Source of the DNA: an uncultured Bacteroidales bacterium | GTDB lineage: Bacteria > Bacteroidota > Bacteroidia > Bacteroidales > UBA932 | Direction: 5' to 3' | Length of the DNA stretch: 64,000 nt | NCBI GenBank assembly: GCA_900317925.1 | Contig: ONIQ01000013.1 | Location: forward strand, 26,029-90,028 | Shown: piece after piece, positions 49,400 to 58,557 of the stretch | Layout of the letters: each line of letters opens with the position of its first letter | Numbering within the stretch: the first letter of the stretch is position 1 | The notes under the pieces: model-generated | Told to the model about the DNA's origin: nothing | Seen by the model: the letters and a program-made list of their open reading frames with translations, nothing else | Database searches by the model: none | Made by a program: the position numbers and the translations under genes

Positions 49400-51133
49400 A
49401 TGCTCAAGGAACGGAAATGGATCATCAAAGAAGCGGCCGACCCCGCAAAGGCCGGTGCGCTGGCGGCCGAACTCGGCATTGACCGGGTCCTGGCCGAATT
49501 GCTGGTCAAGCGGGGCGTAGAGACCTTCGAGCAGGCCCGCTCCTTCTTCCGTCCCAGCCTGGATAATCTGCACGATCCCTTCCTGATGACCGATATGGAC
49601 GCCGCCGTGGAGCGGGTCCGCAAGGCGGTTACCGAGGGCGAAAAGATCCTGGTCTATGGCGATTATGATGTGGACGGTACCACGGCGGTGGCCCTGGTCT
49701 ATTCCTTCCTGCGGCGTTTTACGGAGCAGATCGACTATTACATCCCGGACCGATATGACGAGGGGTACGGCGTCTCCTACAAAGGCATCGACTGGGCCTC
49801 GGACAACGGTTTCACCCTGATCATCACCCTGGATTGCGGCATCAAGGCCATCGAAAAGGTGGAATACGCCCGCGACAAGGGAATCGATATGATTATCTGC
49901 GACCACCATCTTCCGGAAGAGGCTCTTCCGAAAGCGGTTGCGGTCCTGGATCCCAAGCGGGAAGACTGCCACTATCCTTTCGACGACCTGTCCGGTTGCG
50001 GCGTGGGCTTCAAGCTGGTACAGGGCTATTCCCAGCGGTACGACATTCCGTTTGAGTCGCTGCTTCCGCTGCTGGACCTGCTGGTGGTGAGCATTTCGTC
50101 GGACCTGGTGACCATGGTGGGCGAGAACCGCGTGCTGGCCCATTTCGGCCTGCGCCGGCTCAACGAAGATCCCCGCAAGGGCCTGCTGGCCATGATCAAC
50201 CTCTCCAAACTGGAGCCCGGCCACGTGGGCATCGACGACATCGTGTTCAAAATCGGACCGCGCATCAACGCGGCGGGCCGGATGGAGAGCGGACGCCTGG
50301 CGGTGGAACTGCTGACGGCTTCGGACGACCAGACCGCCTTCCGCATCGGCGAGCAGATCAACGACAACAACAACGAGCGCAAAAATATCGACCGGGAAAT
50401 CACTCAGGAGGCCCTGGACATGGTCTCCCAGGGGAAATGCCTGGCGCATGAGAATGCGACCATCGTCTTTAACCCGCAGTGGAACAAGGGCGTGGTGGGC
50501 ATCGTCGCTTCCCGGCTGGTAGAGGCCTATTACCGCCCCACCATCGTGCTCACCAAATCGAACGGATTCGTGACCGGTTCGGCCCGCAGCGTGGCGGGAT
50601 TCGACTTGTACGAGGCCATTGAGAGCTGCGCCGACCTGCTGGAAAACTTCGGCGGACACGTGTACGCCGCGGGCCTCACCCTCAAGGAGGAGAACCTGCC
50701 GGAATTCGCCGCCCGCATCGATGCTTTCATCGCCGGAAAGATCACCCCGGAGATGCTGACCCCGTTCACGGAGATCGATTCCCGGCTGGATTTTTCGCAG
50801 ATTACCCCGAAATTCTTCCGCATCCTGAAGCAGTTCCAGCCTTTCGGACCCGGCAACAGCAACCCCGTATTCGTCACGGAGAATGTGTACGATGCCGGCA
50901 ACGGCCGCAAAGTGGGGGCGGGCGGCGTGCACATGAAACTGGACCTGATCCAGGAATCGCAGCCCTACCACCAGATTGCCGCCATCGCCTTCAATATGTC
51001 GGAATACTACGACTATATCAAGGCCGGCAATCCGCTGGACATCTGCTACTCCATCGTAGAGAATTATTATCGGGGTAATTCCACCATCCAGCTCCGCCTG
51101 AAAGATATGCGCGAGCGGGAAGAATTCATTTAG
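49400..51133 (+). CDS. recJ: Single-stranded-DNA-specific exonuclease RecJ
   Basis: 5'-3' exonuclease for recombination and mismatch/base-excision repair. 577 residues. DHH-family motifs: VYGDYDVDGTTA (metal ligands, about 86-97), TLDCGIKA, ICDHHLPEE (about 172-180), and SSDLVTMVGENR. The C-terminal DHHA1 half includes FGGHVYAAGLTL, and an OB-like domain follows (FQPFGPGNSNPVF). Single gene on the plus strand; its stop overlaps the convergent rpoN stop by 4 bases. Confidence 0.96.
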   Translation: MLKERKWIIKEAADPAKAGALAAELGIDRVLAELLVKRGVETFEQARSFFRPSLDNLHDPFLMTDMDAAVERVRKAVTEGEKILVYGDYDVDGTTAVALVYSFLRRFTEQIDYYIPDRYDEGYGVSYKGIDWASDNGFTLIITLDCGIKAIEKVEYARDKGIDMIICDHHLPEEALPKAVAVLDPKREDCHYPFDDLSGCGVGFKLVQGYSQRYDIPFESLLPLLDLLVVSISSDLVTMVGENRVLAHFGLRRLNEDPRKGLLAMINLSKLEPGHVGIDDIVFKIGPRINAAGRMESGRLAVELLTASDDQTAFRIGEQINDNNNERKNIDREITQEALDMVSQGKCLAHENATIVFNPQWNKGVVGIVASRLVEAYYRPTIVLTKSNGFVTGSARSVAGFDLYEAIESCADLLENFGGHVYAAGLTLKEENLPEFAARIDAFIAGKITPEMLTPFTEIDSRLDFSQITPKFFRILKQFQPFGPGNSNPVFVTENVYDAGNGRKVGAGGVHMKLDLIQESQPYHQIAAIAFNMSEYYDYIKAGNPLDICYSIVENYYRGNSTIQLRLKDMREREEFI

Positions 51134-52545
51134 AGCTCTTTCCGGAGCCTTGCCTTGGGAATATTCAGCATGTCGCGATACTTCGCGATGGTGCGCCGTG
51201 CCACCTTGTAGCCGCGCCGCGTCATCTCGTCCACCAGCTGGTCGTCCGTGAGCGGCTTGCGTTTGTCCTCGGCATCGATGCACTCTTTCAGCGCCTTCTT
51301 GAGTTCCCGGGTCGATACCTCCTCTCCCTCCTGGTTCTCCAGTCCCTCCGAGAAGAAATACTTCAGCGGGAAGATGCCGAAATGCGTTTCGATATATTTG
51401 CTGTTCACCACGCGGGAAATGGTGGAAATGTCGAAACCGGTGCGCTCGGCGATGTCTTTCAGCACCATGGGGCGGAGGTTGCTCTCGTCCCCGTCCACGA
51501 AATAATCGTGTTGGAAGTCCAGGATGGCCCGCATGGTTTTTTCCAGGGTGTTGTGGCGCTGCTTCAGGGCTTCCACGAACCATTTGGCCGAATCCAGTTT
51601 CTGCTTTACAAAGGTCGCCGCCTCTTTCTGGGCGCGGTCCTGGGTGTACTGGGCGTTTTCCAGGATGTCGGCATACTTGCGGTTTACACGGATTTCCGGG
51701 ATGTTGAACCGGGGCATGCTCAATTCAAACTGCCCCCCGTTATAGTCCAGTACGAAATCGGGAATGATCTGCTGTGCCTGGTCGTTGTAACTGTCGTCGA
51801 TCTGGCCGCCGGGCGAGGGATTCAGCTTTACGATGCGCCCCATGGCGGCTTTCAGCTGGTCTTCGGAAATGCCGGCGCGGGAGATGATTTTCTGGAAATG
51901 CCGGTTGGAGAATTCCTGGAAATAGTCTTCCAGGATGCGTTCCGCCAGGCGGACGTCTTCGGTCTGTTTTTCACTGCGGAGCTGCAGCAGCAGGCATTCG
52001 CGCAGGTCCCGTGCGCCCACGCCGGCCGGCTCAAACTCCTGGATCACCTTCAACAGGCTCTCCACTTCCTCGTAAGTGGTCTCGATGCCGGCCCGGAAGG
52101 CCAGGTCGTCCACCAGGGAGTCCAGGTCCCGGCGCAGGTATCCGTCTTCGTCCAGGCTGCCGATAATGAACGCGGCCACTTCACGCTGGTGTTTGTCCAG
52201 GTCGCGGAAACCCAGTTGCCGCATCAGGCTCTGGGTAAAACTCTCTTTGACGGAGAAGGTGTTGTATTGCGGCCGTTCGTCCTTCCCGTAATTGTTCACG
52301 TGCAGCCGATAGGAGGGCGTGGGATCGTTCTCGTCAATCTCGTCGATAGAAACGTCCTTGGGCTCGTTGTCGTCGCTTTCGCGGGTAGGAGCGTCGTCGT
52401 CAAGCACAGGATTGTCCTCGAACTCACTTTTGATCCGCTGTTCCAGTTCCTGGACAGGGAGTTCGATGAGCCGGATGGTCTGCATCTGCAGCGGGGAAAG
52501 CCGTTGCGTCTGCTTTAGTTCGAGTCCTTGCTTGATTTGCGTCAT
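51130..52545 (-). CDS. rpoN: RNA polymerase sigma-54 factor
   Basis: 471 residues. Region I (QTQRLSPLQMQTIRLIELPVQ) is the glutamine-rich activator-responsive part; an acidic region II follows (about 45-75); the core-binding domain comes next, and the RpoN box ARRTIAKYRDML (about 449-460) recognises the -24 element. It directs promoters that need an AAA+ activator. It is the third gene of a LEA14-like - SPOR - rpoN operon (3-base gap). No sigma-54 (-24/-12) promoter stood out on reading this window. Confidence 0.97.
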   Translation of the reverse strand: MTQIKQGLELKQTQRLSPLQMQTIRLIELPVQELEQRIKSEFEDNPVLDDDAPTRESDDNEPKDVSIDEIDENDPTPSYRLHVNNYGKDERPQYNTFSVKESFTQSLMRQLGFRDLDKHQREVAAFIIGSLDEDGYLRRDLDSLVDDLAFRAGIETTYEEVESLLKVIQEFEPAGVGARDLRECLLLQLRSEKQTEDVRLAERILEDYFQEFSNRHFQKIISRAGISEDQLKAAMGRIVKLNPSPGGQIDDSYNDQAQQIIPDFVLDYNGGQFELSMPRFNIPEIRVNRKYADILENAQYTQDRAQKEAATFVKQKLDSAKWFVEALKQRHNTLEKTMRAILDFQHDYFVDGDESNLRPMVLKDIAERTGFDISTISRVVNSKYIETHFGIFPLKYFFSEGLENQEGEEVSTRELKKALKECIDAEDKRKPLTDDQLVDEMTRRGYKVARRTIAKYRDMLNIPKARLRKEL

Positions 52546-52548
52546 GCG

Positions 52549-53058
52549 TTACTGAACGGGGTTAACGGCCGGATAATGAATGCTTTCGTGCACCAGGAAG
52601 GCGGCCGGGAATTCGTATTTGATCTTGGACAGCAGCCGCAGCGCCTCGGATTTGGTCCGGAAATCGCCCACCGTGACCCGGAAGAATGAATTGGAGAAAC
52701 TCCGGTAAGCGGGAATATCCGGATAGCTGGAACGGAAGCGGATCAGCGCCGCTTCGGAATCGGCGCGGGAGGTCTGTTTGTTATCGAAAAAAATCCGCAC
52801 CCGGTAACCGCTGACAGCCTTGTCCTCCTGGGCGTTGGCACGGCGCAGGACCGCCGCCCGGATGGCATCGGACTGATGCACCTTGACCTGGTCGGGCAGC
52901 AGGTTGAAGATGCTGCGGCCCACCAGGGTGGAATCTACGGTATAGATGTTCAGGGGGGCCAGCGTATCGGCGGGAGAAGCCGTTACGGGAAGGTCCTGGG
53001 CCTTCAGGGCGCCGCATCCCAGCAGCAGGGCGGCAAGCAGGAGCAGTTTCTTCATCAT
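52549..53058 (-). CDS. Exported SPOR-domain protein
   Basis: 169 residues. The signal peptide MMKKLLLLAALLLGCGALKAQ is cleaved after KAQ, although the GCG could be read as a weak lipobox. The C-terminal half (GYRVRIFFDNKQTSRADSEA to the DFRTKSEALRLLSKIKYEFP region) has the SPOR pattern that binds denuded septal peptidoglycan. The start overlaps the LEA-like stop (ATGA). A role at the division site is the family expectation. Confidence 0.82.
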   Translation of the reverse strand: MMKKLLLLAALLLGCGALKAQDLPVTASPADTLAPLNIYTVDSTLVGRSIFNLLPDQVKVHQSDAIRAAVLRRANAQEDKAVSGYRVRIFFDNKQTSRADSEAALIRFRSSYPDIPAYRSFSNSFFRVTVGDFRTKSEALRLLSKIKYEFPAAFLVHESIHYPAVNPVQ

Positions 53059-53522
53059 TTTATCCAGTCTTTGATGGAAATATCGGTATAGCGAAGCGTC
53101 TTGGGGATGCCTTTCACCCGGACGCGTGCCACTACATCCACGGTCAGGTCATCCAGCTTCTGGGTCTCCATAAGGGCAAAAACATGCAGGACGGTAAACC
53201 CTTCGCACAGGGAAACGGTACAGGGAACCTCATAGACCTGTTCGCTTTTCCCGGCCAGCTGGATGCCGGAGGTGGTCTCGAAACGGGCAAATTCCTTCTC
53301 GTCGGCGTGGATCATGCCTTCCAGCCGGTCGATGGTGACGCTCGTGGCCGGATTGTCGATGCCGACCGCGATTGTCGCGTTCAACCCGCGGAAGCCTTGC
53401 GGCCTGACATCCCGGATTTCCCACGAGGTGAGGCGGATGTCTTTGAACTTCCGGGCCGGGGAACACCCGGCGACAAGCAGCACGGCCGTCACCAGGAGCA
53501 GGATATGTTTGACTTTTTGCAT
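53055..53522 (-). CDS. LEA14-like lipoprotein
   Basis: 155 residues. The lipobox LLVAGCSP makes Cys20 the lipidation site. The mature domain has the WHy/LEA-14 pattern: RLTSWEIRDVRPQGF, LNATIAVGIDNPATSV, IDRLEGMIHADEKEF, a beta-sandwich of unknown role in the cell envelope. First gene of the operon with the SPOR protein and rpoN. The -7 box ends 5 bases before its ATG. Confidence 0.78.
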   Translation of the reverse strand: MQKVKHILLLVTAVLLVAGCSPARKFKDIRLTSWEIRDVRPQGFRGLNATIAVGIDNPATSVTIDRLEGMIHADEKEFARFETTSGIQLAGKSEQVYEVPCTVSLCEGFTVLHVFALMETQKLDDLTVDVVARVRVKGIPKTLRYTDISIKDWIK

Positions 53523-53526
53523 AACG

Positions 53527-53534
53527 CAAAGATA
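53527..53534 (-). promoter_or_regulatory. -7 box of the LEA14-like - SPOR - rpoN operon
   Basis: TATCTTTG on the minus strand, five bases from the start codon at 53522. Expected transcript start about 53523, i.e. nearly leaderless. No -33 element at the usual spacing. Confidence 0.5.
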
Positions 53535-53555
53535 CGAATATTCGTTGAAAAATCC

Positions 53556-53563
53556 TATCTTTG
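53556..53563 (+). promoter_or_regulatory. -7 box of miaB
   Basis: TATCTTTG, with an expected leader of about 10 bases to the ATG at 53577. No clear -33 TTTG. It is divergent from the LEA14-like promoter 20 bases away. Confidence 0.5.
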
Positions 53564-53576
53564 TACATCAAGCACC

Positions 53577-54905
53577 ATGCCAATGGAAAAGAAAATCTAT
53601 ATCGAAACATACGGATGCCAGATGAACGTGAATGACACGGAAGTCATTTTCTCGATCCTGGCCCGAAAAGGCTATGCCCGCACGGAGGAAATGTCCGAGG
53701 CCGATGTCATCCTGGCCAACACCTGTTCGGTGCGCGACAATGCCGAGCAGCGCATCCACGGTCGCATAGACGTCTTCGCCCAGCAGAAAAAGGCCCGTCC
53801 CGGGGTCATTGTGGGCATTGTGGGCTGCATGGCGGAACGTCTGAAAGACAAGTTGTTGGAGAGCGGGAAGGTGGATATCGTAGCCGGGCCGGACGCCTAT
53901 CGTTCGCTGCCGCGGCTGCTGGATGCCGTATCGCCCGGAAACCCGCAGATCGACGTCCTGCTTTCCCACGAGGAGACCTATGCCGACATCGCCCCGGTGC
54001 GCATCGACAAAGGAGGCGTGTCTGCCTTCATTTCCATCATGCGCGGCTGCAACAATGTCTGCTCCTACTGCGTGGTGCCCTATACCCGCGGGGCGGAACG
54101 CAGCCGGGACCCGCACAGCATTGTCCGCGAGGCGTGCGACGTCTTTTCGCGCGGCTACCGGGAGGTGACGCTGCTGGGACAGAACGTGGATTCCTACCGC
54201 TGGACTTCGCCCGAAGGGGAGGTGGTGGATTTCGCGCAGCTGCTTGCGCGGGTGGCCGATATCGACCCGAAACTGCGGGTGCGGTTCGCGACCTCGCATC
54301 CCAAGGATATTTCCGATGCCGTCCTGGAAACAATGGCTTCGCGGCCGAACATCTGCCGGCATATCCATCTGCCTGTCCAGTCGGGCAGCGACCGGATGCT
54401 GGAGAAGATGCGCCGCCGCTACACGCGGGAATGGTACCTGGAACGGGTGGCGAAAATCCGTGAACTGATGCCCGACTGCGGCCTCACGACCGATGTCATC
54501 GCAGGTTTCTGCTCGGAAACCGAGGAAGATCATGCCCTGACGCTGAGCCTCTTCCGGGAGGTAGGCTTCGATTCGGCCTTTATGTTTGCCTATTCCGAGC
54601 GCCCCGGCACCCTGGCCGCCCGCCACTATCCGGACGACGTGCCGCAGGACGTGAAGGTGCGCCGGCTGAACGAGATTATCGCCCTCCAGAACGAGATGAG
54701 CCTGCAGCGGTACCGCGCCCAGGTGGGCCGCACCCTGGAGGTACTGGTGGAGGGGCCCTCGAAACGCGACCCTGGCCGGCTGTGTGGCCGTGCTTCCAAC
54801 AATATGATGTGCGTTTTCCCCGCGGGAAGCTATCAGGCGGGCGATTATGCTACCGTGAAAGTGACCGACTGTACCAGTGCGACCCTGCTTTGTGAACTTG
54901 TGTAA
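53577..54905 (+). CDS. miaB: tRNA-2-methylthio-N6-dimethylallyladenosine synthase
   Basis: Radical-SAM enzyme that adds the 2-methylthio group to i6A37 of tRNAs reading UNN codons. 442 residues from ATG 53577; the ATG two codons later ([13 protein letters not shown]) is equally possible. N-terminal UPF0004 cysteines are C14, C50 and C84; the radical-SAM motif is CNNVCSYC (C158, C162, C165). The C-terminal TRAM domain ([15 protein letters not shown] onward) is present. One base separates its stop from the glpK start, so the two are co-translated. Confidence 0.96.
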   Translation: MPMEKKIYIETYGCQMNVNDTEVIFSILARKGYARTEEMSEADVILANTCSVRDNAEQRIHGRIDVFAQQKKARPGVIVGIVGCMAERLKDKLLESGKVDIVAGPDAYRSLPRLLDAVSPGNPQIDVLLSHEETYADIAPVRIDKGGVSAFISIMRGCNNVCSYCVVPYTRGAERSRDPHSIVREACDVFSRGYREVTLLGQNVDSYRWTSPEGEVVDFAQLLARVADIDPKLRVRFATSHPKDISDAVLETMASRPNICRHIHLPVQSGSDRMLEKMRRRYTREWYLERVAKIRELMPDCGLTTDVIAGFCSETEEDHALTLSLFREVGFDSAFMFAYSERPGTLAARHYPDDVPQDVKVRRLNEIIALQNEMSLQRYRAQVGRTLEVLVEGPSKRDPGRLCGRASNNMMCVFPAGSYQAGDYATVKVTDCTSATLLCELV

Positions 54906-54906
54906 T

Positions 54907-56391
54907 ATGGAAAAATGTATCCTTTCCCTGGACCAGGGGACCAGCTCGTCCCGGGCCATCGTTTTTGACCATGCCGGCAATGTGCTCAGCGTGGCGCAGA
55001 AGGAGTTTACCCAGCATTTCCCGCGACCGGGCTGGGTGGAGCATGACGCCCGTGAGGTCTGGGCTACCGAGGCGGCCGTGATGACGGAAGCCGTGGCCAT
55101 GGCCGGGCTTTCCGGTGAACAGGTGGCAGGCATCGGCATCACCAACCAGCGGGAAACCACCGTGGTCTGGGACGCCCGCTCGGGCGAGCCCATCTGCCAT
55201 GCCATCGTGTGGCAGGACCGGCGGACGGCCGATTATTGCGACAGCCTGAAAGCGCAGGGCCTCACCGCCCGCATCCGGGAAAAGACCGGGTTGATCATCG
55301 ATGCGTATTTCAGCGCGACCAAGGTGCGGTGGATCCTGGAGAACATTCCCGGAGCGCGTTCCATGGCCGATGCGGGATACCTGCGGTTTGGTACCGTGGA
55401 CAGCTGGCTGGTGTGGAACCTCACCGGCGGGAAGGTGCATGTGACCGATGTCTCCAATGCATCTCGCACCATGCTGTTCAATATCAACACGTTGCAGTGG
55501 GATACCGAGCTGCTGGATCTTTTCGGGATCCCGGCGTCGATGCTGCCGGAGGTGCGTTCCTCCAGCGAGGTGTACGGCCATACGGCCCTGCTGGGAGGCG
55601 AGGTCCCCATCAGCGGGATGGCGGGCGACCAGCAGGCAGCCCTTTTCGGACAGATGTGTACCGAGCCCGGCTCGGTGAAGAACACCTATGGAACCGGCTG
55701 TTTCCTGCTGATGAACAGCGGCTCCAAGCCCATCCTGTCTGCGAACAACCTGCTGACCACGGTGGCGTGGAAGATCGGCGACCGCACGGATTATGCCCTG
55801 GAGGGCAGTATTTTCGTGGGCGGCTCCGTGGTGCAGTGGCTGCGTGACGGGCTGGGCATCATCGGGTCCTCTTCGGAGGTCGAGGCCCTGGCCGCCTCGG
55901 TGCCCGACAACGGCGGCGTTTATTTCGTTCCGGCCCTGACCGGCATGGGCGCCCCGTACTGGGACCCCTATGCCAAAGGCGGCATCCATGGGATTACCCG
56001 GGGTACGACGGCGGCCCATATCGCCCGGGCGGCCCTGGAGGGGATTGCCTTCCAGACCATGGACATCGTGCGGGCTATGGAGCGTGACGCGGGTGTGCAC
56101 CTGTCGGAACTGAAGGTGGATGGCGGTGCTTCCCGGAACAACCTTCTGATGCAGTTCCAGGCCGATATCCTGGGTGCCGCGGTCATCCGGCCGAGGGTGA
56201 CCGAAACCACGGCCCTGGGCGCCTGCTATCTGGCGGGCCTCGCGGTGGGCTATTGGAACTCCATTGACGAAATCAAAGGCCAGTGGCAGGTGGAGAAGGC
56301 TTTCTCGCCCCAGGCAGACCCGCAGCGGGTCTCTTCCCTATGTGCGGGTTGGGCCGATGCCATTGGACGAACGGTAAACTGTAACCAATAA
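54907..56391 (+). CDS. glpK: Glycerol kinase
   Basis: Phosphorylates glycerol to glycerol 3-phosphate. 494 residues from [20 protein letters not shown]; a longer frame upstream overlaps miaB and is ignored. FGGY-family marks: [46 protein letters not shown], and the ATP-site [19 protein letters not shown] and [10 protein letters not shown]. It is followed after 4 bases by the glycerol facilitator gene; no glpD is in the window. Confidence 0.97.
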   Translation: MEKCILSLDQGTSSSRAIVFDHAGNVLSVAQKEFTQHFPRPGWVEHDAREVWATEAAVMTEAVAMAGLSGEQVAGIGITNQRETTVVWDARSGEPICHAIVWQDRRTADYCDSLKAQGLTARIREKTGLIIDAYFSATKVRWILENIPGARSMADAGYLRFGTVDSWLVWNLTGGKVHVTDVSNASRTMLFNINTLQWDTELLDLFGIPASMLPEVRSSSEVYGHTALLGGEVPISGMAGDQQAALFGQMCTEPGSVKNTYGTGCFLLMNSGSKPILSANNLLTTVAWKIGDRTDYALEGSIFVGGSVVQWLRDGLGIIGSSSEVEALAASVPDNGGVYFVPALTGMGAPYWDPYAKGGIHGITRGTTAAHIARAALEGIAFQTMDIVRAMERDAGVHLSELKVDGGASRNNLLMQFQADILGAAVIRPRVTETTALGACYLAGLAVGYWNSIDEIKGQWQVEKAFSPQADPQRVSSLCAGWADAIGRTVNCNQ

Positions 56392-56395
56392 CGAT

Positions 56396-57133
56396 ATGGA
56401 ACTGACGCTTTTTCACAAATGTGTGTTTGAGTTTCTGGGCACCATGGTGCTCGTGCTGATGGGAGATGGCGTCTGCGCCGCCGTCACGTTGAACAAATCC
56501 AAGGCGCAGGGCGCCGGCTGGGTGGTGATTTCCCTGGCCTGGGGCCTTGCCGTCATGTGCGGGGTGTTCATTGCAGGCCCGTATTCGGGTGCACACCTGA
56601 ATCCGGCCGTGTCGGTAGGCCTTGCCCTTGCGGGTCAGTTCGCCTGGGGGGCCGTGCTGCCCTATGTGGCGGCCCAGATGCTGGGCGGATTCGCCGGTGC
56701 GGTGCTGGTCTATGCCTTCTATGTGGATCATTTTGCCGCCACGGCCGATAACCCTGACGGGATGCTGGGCTGTTTCTGCACCATGCCGGCTATCGATCAC
56801 CGGACGGTGAATTTCTTCAGCGAGATGCTGGCCACCTTCGTGCTGGTGTTCATTATCCTGGCTTTTGCCACATCGGGCAATACCGCGGAAGTGGGCCTGG
56901 GTTCGTTGGGCGCCTTCCCGGTGACGGGCCTTATCATGGCCCTGGGCATGTCGCTTGGCGGAACCACGGGCTATGCCATGAATCCGGCGCGCGACCTTTC
57001 CCCGCGCCTGGCCCACGCCCTCCTGCCCATTCGCGGCAAACGCGACAGCGGCTGGGGCTACAGCTGGGTCCCGGTGCTGGGTCCCGTTACGGGCGCCTGC
57101 GTGGCGGCTGCATTGTACCTGCTTGTATTTTAA
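56396..57133 (+). CDS. glpF: Glycerol uptake facilitator (aquaglyceroporin)
   Basis: 245 residues with six membrane helices and two half-helices bearing NPA boxes at about 69-71 (HLNPAV) and 195-197 (AMNPARD). The Asp right after NPAR is the mark of glycerol-conducting members. It equilibrates glycerol across the inner membrane so that GlpK can trap it. The gene is 4 bases after glpK and 6 before a small gene. Confidence 0.95.
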   Translation: MELTLFHKCVFEFLGTMVLVLMGDGVCAAVTLNKSKAQGAGWVVISLAWGLAVMCGVFIAGPYSGAHLNPAVSVGLALAGQFAWGAVLPYVAAQMLGGFAGAVLVYAFYVDHFAATADNPDGMLGCFCTMPAIDHRTVNFFSEMLATFVLVFIILAFATSGNTAEVGLGSLGAFPVTGLIMALGMSLGGTTGYAMNPARDLSPRLAHALLPIRGKRDSGWGYSWVPVLGPVTGACVAAALYLLVF

Positions 57134-57139
57134 GGAAAT

Positions 57140-57427
57140 ATGAAGACGCGTTGCATCATAACGTCGCGTTCCTATAACGGCGACGAGACCTATTTCCGTG
57201 GCAAGGACATCCCTTGTGCGCGCCTCGCCCCCGGCCGCGACCTGGTTGCCGGCCTGGGCCTGAAGGACAAGGCCAAGGTGATCGAATTCACCGGCGAATT
57301 CCTGGCCTTCTCCTGGCATGGCGAAGAAATGGCCGTCCCCCTGGACGACCAGTCCTATCTTCTTCCCGACGCCCTTACCGCAGACGGCAGGAACGTCGAT
57401 GTCATGATTGAATTTGACGAGGATTAA
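57140..57427 (+). CDS. Small protein of unknown function in the glp operon
   Basis: 95 residues, soluble and acidic at the C-terminus (VDVMIEFDED), no signal peptide. Codon use matches neighbours. Sequence segments such as SRSYNGDETYFRGKDIP and EFTGEFLAFSWHGEEM show alternating strand patterns, but I do not recognise a family. It starts 6 bases after glpF and ends 2 bases before the convergent stop of the kinase-like gene. Position suggests co-expression with glycerol uptake; its role is unknown. Confidence 0.7.
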   Translation: MKTRCIITSRSYNGDETYFRGKDIPCARLAPGRDLVAGLGLKDKAKVIEFTGEFLAFSWHGEEMAVPLDDQSYLLPDALTADGRNVDVMIEFDED

Positions 57428-57429
57428 TC

Positions 57430-58494
57430 TCAGGCTGTAACGGCCTGTTTGCAGGTAAGGGCGGCGTCGGCGTCGGGGAGGCACTTGAGGTGCCAGCACG
57501 GCGAGAGGGTCACGACGGCCTCGGCGGTTTTGCTCAAGGCATCCATGATATCCTTGCGCCAGCGGATGGAGGCAGCCGATGCAATGACGTTGGCATACGC
57601 CTTGATGCCGGCTATTTTCTGCACTTCGTTCTTCGGTGCCTGTTCCAGCCGGACAATGCCTCCGATGACTGCTTCTACCTTCCGGTAGCAGGGGGTCTTG
57701 CCGCTCCAGGGGGATCCGTACACCCGGACGTCTTTTCCTGTAAACCGGATGACGGGATTGTCGTCGTTGAGTAGCTCGGAACCTTCTATATGCTTGAGCC
57801 ACAGGCGGCTGTGCGTGCTCTTTCCCGTTCCGCTCGTCCCCAGAAAGACATAGGCCTTCCCCTGGAACCGGACCGTTGAGGCGTGCATCAGCAGGGTCCC
57901 GTTCAAAGCGGTGTTATAGGTGTACAGGATCATCAGCACGGTGCTGATTTGATGCATTGTAGAATAGGGACCGAGGTTCGGGGCGGGGAAATAGTCGGCA
58001 TCGCGGTCGCCCTTGTCCACCACCAGGTAACCCGCAATTTTGCCGGGCGTCGGTTCGAATTCGTACAGCGTCCGTCCGTCCGGCAGGCGGAAGATGTAAT
58101 ACCAGGGGAGCTGGTTATCGACCCGGAGGATTTCCTGGAGCACGGAACGGTCTTGCAGCACCTCTTCCAGCCATTGGGGATAGGCTGCCTGTATCCGCAG
58201 GGTGAAGAGCGATTCGGCCTGCCCCTGTTCCGCAAAGGGCTCATATTGCGAGAAATCCAGCGTATAGCGGTCCATATCGGCAGGGAGTTCCTCCTTCCGG
58301 GTTACGTACGTGCGTGCCGGAACGTCGTCCCCGGCGCGAATCGGCTCTATATCCAGTACTTCACCGGCGGCTGCCCGACGAATGCGCTCCGCTACGACCG
58401 GCGTATAGGTCATAAAGTGCCACGGCTCTTCCAACGCCACGGTGAACGTCTGTCCTGCAACGGTATAACTCCTGCTCTGCATTTCTCTTGACAT
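57430..58494 (-). CDS. HPr kinase/PEPCK-like nucleotide-binding protein
   Basis: 354 residues. Residues 1-190 form an N-terminal domain I do not recognise. The C-terminal part has a P-loop GTSGTGKST (219-227), then an acidic LLNDDNPVIR (241-250) and YGSPWSGKT (259-267). The arrangement matches the HPr-kinase-like proteins that Bacteroidota and others often encode beside peptide-modification (PqqD, radical-SAM) genes; the true HPr kinase signature is absent. No peptide gene, PqqD or maturase is beside it here, so its substrate is unknown. It sits 63 bases downstream of truB. Confidence 0.75.
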   Translation of the reverse strand: MSREMQSRSYTVAGQTFTVALEEPWHFMTYTPVVAERIRRAAAGEVLDIEPIRAGDDVPARTYVTRKEELPADMDRYTLDFSQYEPFAEQGQAESLFTLRIQAAYPQWLEEVLQDRSVLQEILRVDNQLPWYYIFRLPDGRTLYEFEPTPGKIAGYLVVDKGDRDADYFPAPNLGPYSTMHQISTVLMILYTYNTALNGTLLMHASTVRFQGKAYVFLGTSGTGKSTHSRLWLKHIEGSELLNDDNPVIRFTGKDVRVYGSPWSGKTPCYRKVEAVIGGIVRLEQAPKNEVQKIAGIKAYANVIASAASIRWRKDIMDALSKTAEAVVTLSPCWHLKCLPDADAALTCKQAVTA

Positions 58495-58557
58495 TTCTAA
58501 GTAGTTGATTTATAGCTAATTCGCTAAAAGCTGGTTCTTAATATTGGGGAACCGGGT

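Noticed and set aside
49061-51583. An 840-codon open frame opposite recJ, joining parts of lysS and rpoN
   Set aside because: It crosses several real genes and contains out-of-frame lysS codons; no domain of its own.
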